From positions 6,510,001 to 6,574,000 of the forward strand of contig NZ_CP108081.1 of the NCBI RefSeq assembly GCF_036182465.1: a DNA stretch of 64,000 nucleotides, in the 5' to 3' direction. The position numbers and the translations under genes are program-made. This stretch comes from Streptomyces sp. NBC_00258. GTDB lineage: Bacteria; Actinomycetota; Actinomycetes; Streptomycetales; Streptomycetaceae. Of this stretch, positions 57,857 through 64,000 are shown piece after piece. The notes beneath the pieces were generated by a model. It was not told where the DNA came from. It ran no database searches and worked only from the letters and a program-made list of their open reading frames with translations. Numbering within the stretch: position 1 is the first letter of the stretch; each line of letters opens with the position of its first letter.

Positions 57857-58014
57857 GCTGTTCGTGAGGCGTACGTCGACTGGCGTAAATAAGGTGAAAT
57901 GTGAAAATACAGGGCAGACCAAGAGGTGTGGAGCCTCGGACACCGGGGCGAAGCGTGCCCACGCGCTGAGAGTCACGCGAGGTGGAGAGCGCAACGAGAG
58001 CGAGATGAGCGGTC

Positions 58015-60492
58015 ATGGAGCGGCGCGCCGTCGACGACCAGGAATCGAGCCCGGGCCGCGACGCCGTGGGCGGGGCACCGACGGCGCGCGCCACCGTCGA
58101 CGAACTCGGCGTCGTGACCGGCTGGAACGCCGGTGCGGAACGGCTCCTCGGTTACCCGGCGGCGCAGATCCTGGGCCGGCCGGCGGCCTCACTGCTCGCC
58201 GAGGAACCCGGGGCGGGTGATCTCCCGCCCCTCTCGGAGCTGCCGAGATGGCACGGCACACTGGGTCTCCGGCACCTCGACGGCCACCGCGTGGAGGCCA
58301 GGGTTCTCGCACACCACAGGACGTCGGACGGAACACCGGACCGGGCGTCGGACGGCCGGATGCCCGGCTGGCTTCTCGTCTCCGCCGTTGCCGGGGCCGC
58401 CCGGGCCCGGCCCGACGACGACGAGCTCGTGCGGCGGGGCTTTCTCGACTCCCCGTGCTGCTCGACCTCGGTGTACGACACGGATCTGCGCTTCCGCCGG
58501 TCCACGCAGTCCGGTCGGGGCGTGCTGGGCATGAGCGACGACGACCTGCGCGGGCTCAGGCTGACGGACGTGCTCGACGATCCGGTGGCGGAGAAGGTCG
58601 AGCGGGCGATGCGGCGGGTCCTGGAGACCGGCGAGACGCAGTACCTCGAGAACCACGCGCTCGCCCCCGGCGAGGCCCGTGACCACGCGTGGTCGGTCCA
58701 CCTCTACCGCCTGGAGGACCCGGCCGGCCGCGTCCTGGGCGTGGCCTCCACGGGGCACGACATGACTGAGGAGTACTGGGCCCGCAAGCGGCTCCAGCTG
58801 ATCGCGGAGGCCGGCACCAGGATCGGCAGCACGCTCGACGTGACGCGGACGGCGCAGGAGCTGGCGAACGTGGCGGTCCCGGAGCTCGCCGACTTCGTCA
58901 GCGTCGACCTCCTGGCGTCCCTCGACGACCTGCCCGAGCAGCCCCCGGGGCCGCTGAGGGCGGGCGACTCCCTCGCGCTGCGGCGCATCGCCCACCAGTC
59001 CGTGTTCCCGGACGTCCCGGAGGCGGTCCTCGCCCTGGGCGAGGTGGACACGTACCCGGAGGGCTCCCCGCCGGCGGAGAGCCTGCGAACGGGACGGGCC
59101 GTGCTGCACAGGGTGACCGAGGCGGCGGTCGCCGACTGGGTGGCCGAGGACCCGCGGCGGTCCGCCCGGATCCGCGAGTTCGGCTTCCACTCGGCGATGA
59201 CCGTGCCCCTGTCGGCGCGCGGCACCACCCTGGGCGTCGTCGCGCTCGCCCGGCACCGGCACCCCGACCCGTTCAAGGAGGACGACCTGGTACTGGCCGA
59301 GGAACTGGCGGCCCGGGCCGCGGTCTGCATCGACAACGCCCTGCGCTACACCCGCGAACGCGGCACGGCCGTCACCCTGCAGCGCAGCCTGCTGCCGCAG
59401 AGCCTGCCCGAGCAGTCCGCGGTGGAGGTCGCCTCCCGCTACCTCCCGGCCGGTGCCCGGGCCGGAGTGGGCGGGGACTGGTTCGACGTGATCCCGCTGT
59501 CCGGAGCCAGGGTGGCGCTGGTCGTGGGCGACGTCGTGGGCCACGGCATCCACGCCTCGGCGACCATGGGCCGGCTGCGTACCGCCGTACGCACGCTCGC
59601 GGACATCGACCTGCCCCCCGACGAACTCCTCACCCACCTCGACGACCTGGTCGGCCGCCTCGCCACCGAGGCCGAGGGCGCGGAGGGATCAGCCGCCGAG
59701 GGGGAGGGCTCGGGAGACGTCGGAGCGACGTGCCTGTACGCCGTGTACGACCCCGTCTCCCGCCGGTGCACCCTCGCCCGGGCCGGGCATCCCCCGCCCG
59801 CCGTGGTGAGCCCGGACGGCACCGTGGAACTGCTCGATGTTCCCGCGGGGCCGCCACTGGGCCTGGGCGGGCTGCCCTTCGAGTCCCTCGACACCGAACT
59901 CCCGGAAGGAAGCCTGCTCGCCCTCTACACCGACGGCCTGATCGAGTCCCGCGACAGCGACCTCGACGAAGGCACCTCACGGCTGCGCCGCGCCCTCGCC
60001 GCTCCCGCGGCCTCCCTGGAGGTGCTGTGCGACTCGGTCCTGGCAGCCGTGCTTCCCCGGCGGCCCGCCGACGACGTGGCCCTGCTCGTCGCCCGCACCC
60101 GGGCGCTCGACGCCGACCGGGTCGCGGCCTGGGACGTGGCCCCGGAACCGTCCGCCGTCTCCGAAGTCCGCAAGAACGCCCTCCGCCGGCTGGCGGACTG
60201 GGGCCTGTCCGACGCCGCCTTCGTCACCGAGCTGGTCGTCAGCGAACTGGTCACCAACGCCATCCGGCACGCCGAGCCGCCCATCCAGCTGCGCCTCATC
60301 CATGACCGGACCCTCATCTGCGAGGTCTCGGACGCCAGCAGCACGGCACCCCACATGCGCCGCGCGCGCACCTACGACGAGGGCGGCCGCGGCTTGCTCC
60401 TGGTCGCCCAGCTGACCCAGCGCTGGGGCACTCGCCCCACCCCGACGGGCAAGACGATCTGGGCGGAACAGAGCGTGGAGCCGGAGCTGTGA
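58015..60492 (+). CDS. PAS-GAF-PP2C phosphatase-HATPase multidomain regulator
   Basis: This encodes 825 residues from ATG 58015. Order: PAS 1 (about 25-115, VVTGWNAGAERLLGYPAAQILG), PAS 2 (about 140-255), and GAF (about 265-430, TRIGSTLDVTRTAQELANVAVPELADFVSVDL). The SpoIIE phosphatase spans about 450-680 (GVGGDWFDVIPL; GDVVGHGIHASATMGRLR; RAGHPPPAVV; YTDGLIESRDSDLDEG; DDVALLVART). The C-terminal anti-sigma-type HATPase spans about 700-825 (ELVVSELVTNAIRHAEPPIQLRLI; DEGGRGLLLVAQLTQRWG). It both phosphorylates and dephosphorylates anti-anti-sigma proteins, so it is a stress-sigma switch. Confidence 0.92.
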   Translation: MERRAVDDQESSPGRDAVGGAPTARATVDELGVVTGWNAGAERLLGYPAAQILGRPAASLLAEEPGAGDLPPLSELPRWHGTLGLRHLDGHRVEARVLAHHRTSDGTPDRASDGRMPGWLLVSAVAGAARARPDDDELVRRGFLDSPCCSTSVYDTDLRFRRSTQSGRGVLGMSDDDLRGLRLTDVLDDPVAEKVERAMRRVLETGETQYLENHALAPGEARDHAWSVHLYRLEDPAGRVLGVASTGHDMTEEYWARKRLQLIAEAGTRIGSTLDVTRTAQELANVAVPELADFVSVDLLASLDDLPEQPPGPLRAGDSLALRRIAHQSVFPDVPEAVLALGEVDTYPEGSPPAESLRTGRAVLHRVTEAAVADWVAEDPRRSARIREFGFHSAMTVPLSARGTTLGVVALARHRHPDPFKEDDLVLAEELAARAAVCIDNALRYTRERGTAVTLQRSLLPQSLPEQSAVEVASRYLPAGARAGVGGDWFDVIPLSGARVALVVGDVVGHGIHASATMGRLRTAVRTLADIDLPPDELLTHLDDLVGRLATEAEGAEGSAAEGEGSGDVGATCLYAVYDPVSRRCTLARAGHPPPAVVSPDGTVELLDVPAGPPLGLGGLPFESLDTELPEGSLLALYTDGLIESRDSDLDEGTSRLRRALAAPAASLEVLCDSVLAAVLPRRPADDVALLVARTRALDADRVAAWDVAPEPSAVSEVRKNALRRLADWGLSDAAFVTELVVSELVTNAIRHAEPPIQLRLIHDRTLICEVSDASSTAPHMRRARTYDEGGRGLLLVAQLTQRWGTRPTPTGKTIWAEQSVEPEL

Positions 60493-60513
60493 CCTGCGGG
60501 GCGCGACAGCCGA

Positions 60514-60550
60514 ACCCGTAGGCCTGAACCAGACCCGTAGGCCTGGACCA
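60514..60550. repeat. 18-nt tandem repeat upstream of the GH5 gene
   Basis: ACCCGTAGGCCTGAACCA at 60514-60531 is followed after one G by ACCCGTAGGCCTGGACCA at 60533-60550, with one difference. It lies 32 bp before the GH5 start, in the probable leader or promoter. Confidence 0.65.
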
Positions 60551-60581
60551 ATACCGCCCCATCCCCCATGATGACGCTGCC

Positions 60582-62555
60582 ATGACAAAAGCTGCATGGC
60601 GTGTCGTCCTCTGGATGGTGACCGTGCGCGGATCCTTCGTCGGGGCGGCTCTGGCCGCCGCACTCCTGCTGGCGCCCCTGACGCCCGTCCCGGCTGCCGC
60701 CGCCCCGCAGGAGTCCGCCGCCGAGAGTGCTCCCCGCTCCGAACCCGCTTCGGCGGCCGAGGACTGGACGGCGCCGCTCAGCACGCGCGGCCGCTGGATC
60801 GTCGACGCGGACGGCGACCGCTTCAAGCTGCGGTCCGGCAACTGGCATGGAGCCAGCGGTACTTGGAACGGCTCCGGAAGCGTGGACGACGACGCCAACC
60901 ACCACGCGGGGGAGAACTCCGGCCGGACACCCCTCGGCCTGGACCGGGCCCCCATGGCCGAGATCATCTCCGGTTTCCAGGAGATCGGGATCAACAGCAT
61001 CCGGCTGCCGTTCTCCAACGAGATGATCCACGACGGCGTGCCCGTCAAGGACGACGCGGTCGCCGCGAACCCGTCCCTGCGCGGAAAGACCCCGCTCCAG
61101 GTCTACGACGCGGTGGTACGCGAACTCACCTCCGCGGGCCTCGCCGTGATCCTCAACAACCACACCAACACGACCCGTTGGTGCTGCGGAGTCGACGGCA
61201 ACGAGCGCTGGAACGCGAGCCGGTCCACCGCGACCTGGGAGAACGACTGGCTCTTCATGGCCCGCCGCTACAAGGACAACAAGCGTGTCGTCGGCGCCGA
61301 CCTCTACAACGAGGTCCGCCGCAACATCTGGGACGACCCCAACTGGGGCCTCGGCGACGACCACGACTGGTTCGCCGTCTCCCAGCGTGTGGGCGACCGC
61401 ATCCTGACGGAGGCCAACGCGGACCTCCTCGTCATCGTCGAGGGCATCAACTGGACCGGCATCCCCGTCGACGGCTTCGCACACGAACGCCCCACCCTGG
61501 AGCCCGTACGCCGTCTCTCGCACACCCTCGTCGACTCCGGCAAGCTCGTGTACTCCGCCCACTTCTACGACTACACGGGCCCGAACCACAGCGGCGCCAC
61601 GGGAACGGGTGAGACGACCGACCCCCGCTACCGCGACCTCAGCCCCGCCGAACTGACCGCCGTACTGAACCGCCAGGCGTTCTACGTCACCGCGGAACAG
61701 GACCAGCACTTCACGGCCCCGGTCTGGATCAGCGAGTTCGGCGTCGGCGGCCGTGAGGAGACGGGCGCCAAGCCGCGTGCCTGGTTCGAGAACTTCGTGG
61801 ACCAACTGATCCGTACCGACGCCGACTTCGCGTACTGGCCGCTCGTCGGTTGGCACGAGAACCGCAGGGGCAACGGCTGGGCCCTGCTGCACTGGGACTC
61901 GTCGGGCGGCCGCATGGGCGTGTACGACGGTGACGACTGGCGGGCCGCGGCGTGGACCCGGCTCATCGAGAGCCCCGGGCGCACCGGGCGCGTCGCCCCC
62001 GTGGCGGACTGGTCGATGCTCAGCCCCGACCACGCCGACTTCGTCGCCTCACGGCGTATGCGCGCGCTCCCCGACTGGGACTCCGGTGCCCGCAAGGCCG
62101 CCTGCCCCGACGGACAGCGCCTCCTCGGCCTCAGCCATACGGGCAACCGGGGCCTGTGCTCCGACGTGACCGCCGGCCCTCTGTTGGTCCCGGCAGGCGG
62201 TCACGAGGTGGTCAGGGACGAGCGGCACGTCACCCCGGGCGGCGACTGGGCCTCCGGATACACCAAACTCCAGTGCCCCGACGGCCACTTCCTCACCGGC
62301 TACAGCGTCCGCGGCTCCGCCGTCTCGGCCGCCCTGTGCACGGCCGCCCCGACGGGGAAGCTCGGCACGGCCGCCCGCACGGTCTGGTTCGACCGCGGTG
62401 ACGACAGGGGTCCGGCCCCCAAGGGCGGCGACTTCGCGAGCGGCCACTACAAGGGCCAGTGCGCGACCGACGAGTACGCGGCCGGAATCGCCTACACCGC
62501 CCGCGTCGGCTCGGCACGGACACCGGACGCGCTGTACTGCCGGAAACTCGCCTGA
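60582..62555 (+). CDS. Secreted GH5-type glycoside hydrolase (cellulase family)
   Basis: This encodes 657 residues from ATG 60582. The signal peptide is RGSFVGAALAAALLLAPLTPVPAAAA. The (beta/alpha)8 GH5 domain spans about 60-460: FQEIGINSIRLPFSNEMI, acid/base Glu in ADLYNEVRRN, and nucleophile Glu in VWISEFGVGG. Active-site neighbours NNHTNTTRW and HFYDYTGPNHSG are also seen. The C-terminal ~170 residues carry conserved Cys pairs in repeated blocks (ACPDGQRLLGLSHTGNRGLC; LQCPDGHFLTGYSVRGSA; GQCATDEYAAGIAYTARVG), which look like a disulfide-rich beta domain for binding. The substrate is a beta-glucan or similar. Confidence 0.88.
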   Translation: MTKAAWRVVLWMVTVRGSFVGAALAAALLLAPLTPVPAAAAPQESAAESAPRSEPASAAEDWTAPLSTRGRWIVDADGDRFKLRSGNWHGASGTWNGSGSVDDDANHHAGENSGRTPLGLDRAPMAEIISGFQEIGINSIRLPFSNEMIHDGVPVKDDAVAANPSLRGKTPLQVYDAVVRELTSAGLAVILNNHTNTTRWCCGVDGNERWNASRSTATWENDWLFMARRYKDNKRVVGADLYNEVRRNIWDDPNWGLGDDHDWFAVSQRVGDRILTEANADLLVIVEGINWTGIPVDGFAHERPTLEPVRRLSHTLVDSGKLVYSAHFYDYTGPNHSGATGTGETTDPRYRDLSPAELTAVLNRQAFYVTAEQDQHFTAPVWISEFGVGGREETGAKPRAWFENFVDQLIRTDADFAYWPLVGWHENRRGNGWALLHWDSSGGRMGVYDGDDWRAAAWTRLIESPGRTGRVAPVADWSMLSPDHADFVASRRMRALPDWDSGARKAACPDGQRLLGLSHTGNRGLCSDVTAGPLLVPAGGHEVVRDERHVTPGGDWASGYTKLQCPDGHFLTGYSVRGSAVSAALCTAAPTGKLGTAARTVWFDRGDDRGPAPKGGDFASGHYKGQCATDEYAAGIAYTARVGSARTPDALYCRKLA

Positions 62556-62703
62556 CCCGTCGAGCCTCAGGCAGGGACGCTCGCATGTTGCCGTTCCGCT
62601 TCAGCGAGGCGTGCCGAGCGGGTCAGGGGGCCGAAGACGGCCAGCGCGACGCGCCGATCAGCCAGGTGCCGGCGATGAAGGGCGGGTCCGGGGGCAGCCT
62701 GGA

Positions 62704-62829
62704 GTGATCGCCCGCCTCGTCTCCTACGCCGGTTGGCCCAGTGCGATGAGCGCGATCAACCGCCTCAAGGACATCGTCGGGAACGAGGCCCGGGCATGGA
62801 CGAGGCCAGGCACGGAGGAGCAGCACGCC
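62704..62829 (+). pseudogene. C-terminal scrap of a carboxymuconolactone decarboxylase-like gene
   Basis: The plus frame reads VIARLVSYAGWPSAMSAINRLKDIV. This matches the end of the carboxymuconolactone decarboxylase/AhpD-like family (HLAFYAGWP-A--A). No N-terminal part with the catalytic Cys motif is present upstream, and the piece continues in frame into the cupin start. It is probably a truncated remnant of a gene formerly upstream of the cupin. Confidence 0.45.
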
Positions 62830-63246
62830 ATGGAAATCCTCAAGAAGCAGGCCACGGTGAAGGCGCCCGCCGAATGGTTCACGGGTGACGTCTGGTTCGA
62901 CGTCGTCCTCGCCGGCCAGGAGCCGTCCCGGATGCGCGCCAACATGGTGCGCTTCTCGCCGTGCGCCCGTACCGACTGGCACTCCCACGCCATGGGCCAG
63001 ACCCTGCACATCGTCTCCGGCACAGCCCTGATCGGCACCCGTGACGGCACGGTCATCGAGGCCCACCCCGGCGACACGATCCACACCCCGCCGGGCGAGG
63101 AGCACTGGCACGGCGCCACCGCCGACCACTTCATGACCCACCTCGCGATGTGGGAGGGCCCCGGCCCGGACGGCGGCCCCGAGACCACCTGGCTGGAGAA
63201 GGTCGACGACGCCGAGTACGGGGCGCCGCGCAGCAGCACCCGCTGA
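62830..63246 (+). CDS. Cupin domain-containing protein
   Basis: This encodes 138 residues from ATG 62830, with GGAGGAG 9 bp upstream. The RmlC-like cupin has motif 1 (CARTDWHSHAMGQTLHIVSGTALI) with metal-binding His and motif 2 (PGDTIHTPPGEEHWHGATADHFMTHLAM). Function is unknown. Small cupins of this kind often accompany carboxymuconolactone decarboxylase and zinc alcohol dehydrogenase genes, as here. Confidence 0.85.
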   Translation: MEILKKQATVKAPAEWFTGDVWFDVVLAGQEPSRMRANMVRFSPCARTDWHSHAMGQTLHIVSGTALIGTRDGTVIEAHPGDTIHTPPGEEHWHGATADHFMTHLAMWEGPGPDGGPETTWLEKVDDAEYGAPRSSTR

Positions 63247-63320
63247 ATCCCGGGCAGCGGCACCGGCCGAACCCCGCACAGCGGCACCGCCGAACCAAGA
63301 CACCCGATCGGAAAGCACTC

Positions 63321-64000
63321 ATGCGAGCAACACTGATCTACGGCGCCGGCGACATCCGCGTCGAGAACGTCCCCGACCCGAAGATCCACCGGCCCACCGA
63401 CGCGATCGTCCGGGTGCTGCGCTCCTGTATCTGCGGCAGCGACCTGTGGCCGTACGGGTCGCGCGAGGCCACCGAGCACGGGGACCGCATCGGCCACGAG
63501 TTCCTCGGCATCGTGGAGGAACTCGGCCCGGAGGTGTCCGGGCTGAAGCGCGGCGACCTGGTCGTCGCCCCCTTCGTCTGGTCCGACAACACCTGCGACT
63601 TCTGCGCAGAGGGTCTGCAGACCTCCTGTCGGCACGGCGGCGGCTGGGCCGCGGGCGATGTGGACGGCGGCCAGGGCGAGGCGGTACGCGTCCCGCAGGC
63701 GCAGGGCACGCTGGTCAAGCTGCCGGTGGCAGAGGACTCGGCCCTCCTGCCGTCCCTCCTCACGCTGTCCGACGTGTTCTGCACCGGCCACCACTGCGCG
63801 GTCACCGCCGGGGTCGGCCCCCGTACGACCGTCACGGTCGTCGGCGACGGAGCGGTCGGCCTCTCCGCCGTGCTGGCCGCCAGGTGGCTCGGTGCGGAGC
63901 GGATCATCCTGATGGGCCGGCACAAGGGCCGCACCGACCTGGGCCGCGACTTCGGTGCCACCGACGTCGTCGCCGAGCGCGGCGAGGAAGGGATCGAGCG
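63321..64000 (+). CDS. Zinc-dependent alcohol dehydrogenase (MDR family), 5' part
   Basis: Starting at ATG 63321, 226 residues are visible before the window ends. The medium-chain dehydrogenase pattern is present: SCICGSDLWPYG (catalytic Zn Cys), GDRIGHEFLGIVEELG (Zn His and Glu), a structural-zinc loop (NTCDFCAEGLQTSC) with fewer cysteines than usual, and the Rossmann motif VTVVGDGAVGLSAVLAARWLG. It probably oxidises an alcohol or aldehyde with NAD(P). It lies 74 bp after the cupin and is likely in its operon. Confidence 0.88.
   Translation, partial: MRATLIYGAGDIRVENVPDPKIHRPTDAIVRVLRSCICGSDLWPYGSREATEHGDRIGHEFLGIVEELGPEVSGLKRGDLVVAPFVWSDNTCDFCAEGLQTSCRHGGGWAAGDVDGGQGEAVRVPQAQGTLVKLPVAEDSALLPSLLTLSDVFCTGHHCAVTAGVGPRTTVTVVGDGAVGLSAVLAARWLGAERIILMGRHKGRTDLGRDFGATDVVAERGEEGIE

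Noticed and set aside
54368..57994. 1208-codon minus-strand ORF opposite the S8 peptidase
   Set aside because: It is a GC-skew shadow. The plus strand has an intact catalytic triad, signal peptide and terminator.

Overview
The window is high-GC actinobacterial chromosome and almost certainly Streptomyces. Third codon positions are nearly all G or C, and GTG starts, 4-bp ATGA/GTGA gene overlaps and very rare TTA codons are typical. The gene families also fit: FkbM methyltransferase, PASTA-less Ser/Thr kinases, GAF-ANTAR regulators, PP2C/SpoIIE phosphatases, DUF5994 and secreted S8/S33 peptidases. I saw no rRNA, tRNA, CRISPR array or intact insertion sequence. Long anti-sense ORFs are GC-bias shadows and were ignored.

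Layout. 0-9 kb: the tail of a GH15 glucoamylase-type enzyme, an FkbM methyltransferase, a membrane Ser/Thr kinase, a PucR regulator, an NfeD-like/flotillin pair, and a KhtT/KhtU-like cation:proton antiporter pair. 9-14 kb: a stand-alone HflX N-terminal domain protein, two CNNM/CorC-type membrane proteins and a second kinase. 14-26 kb: a signalling-rich stretch with two translationally coupled GAF-ANTAR proteins, a STAS protein, two DUF5994 proteins, two GNATs, a PAS-PP2C phosphatase and a large secreted GH84/beta-propeller enzyme. It also carries two decayed loci: a HAD-type pseudogene and a histidine kinase-response regulator deletion chimera.

26.7-42.1 kb is one tightly packed minus-strand operon and the most interesting part of the window. 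At its promoter-proximal end are a DhnA-type aldolase and a DHQ synthase II-like protein (GriI/GriH type), the known route to 3-amino-4-hydroxybenzoate. Next come an adenylating enzyme, two ACPs, a ketosynthase and a short ketosynthase-like partner, then a second adenylating enzyme, an ATC-hydrolase-like protein and an atypical SDR. The operon ends with an FAD/NAD(P)-binding monooxygenase plus fumarase/aspartase-superfamily lyase (CreE/CreD type, the aspartate-nitrosuccinate route to nitrous acid), an MFS exporter and a FabG-type ketoreductase. The inferred logic is as follows. The aromatic amino acid is loaded on an ACP and extended by a small type II PKS. Its amino group is diazotised with enzymatically made nitrite, and the diazo group is kept or replaced. 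The set resembles the published cremeomycin and avenalumic acid systems. TTA codons in the first gene, in the nitrosating oxygenase and in the divergent MHS transporter suggest bldA-dependent expression.

42.7-64 kb: MHS transporter, LLM oxidoreductase, PH-domain membrane protein, MerR regulator, a possible GvpU-like protein, and a DEAD-box helicase/cold-shock pair. The helicase leader can fold over its own ribosome binding site. After these come an S33 secreted peptidase, trpF, an ABM monooxygenase, a large TTA-containing S8 peptidase, a PAS-GAF-PP2C-HATPase regulator, a secreted GH5 enzyme, a cupin, and the start of a zinc alcohol dehydrogenase cut by the window end.

A recurrent Streptomyces-type intergenic element with the core GCAGTTCCCCGCGCCCCT occurs singly or as inverted pairs forming terminator hairpins. 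One copy sits in frame inside the cluster ketosynthase.
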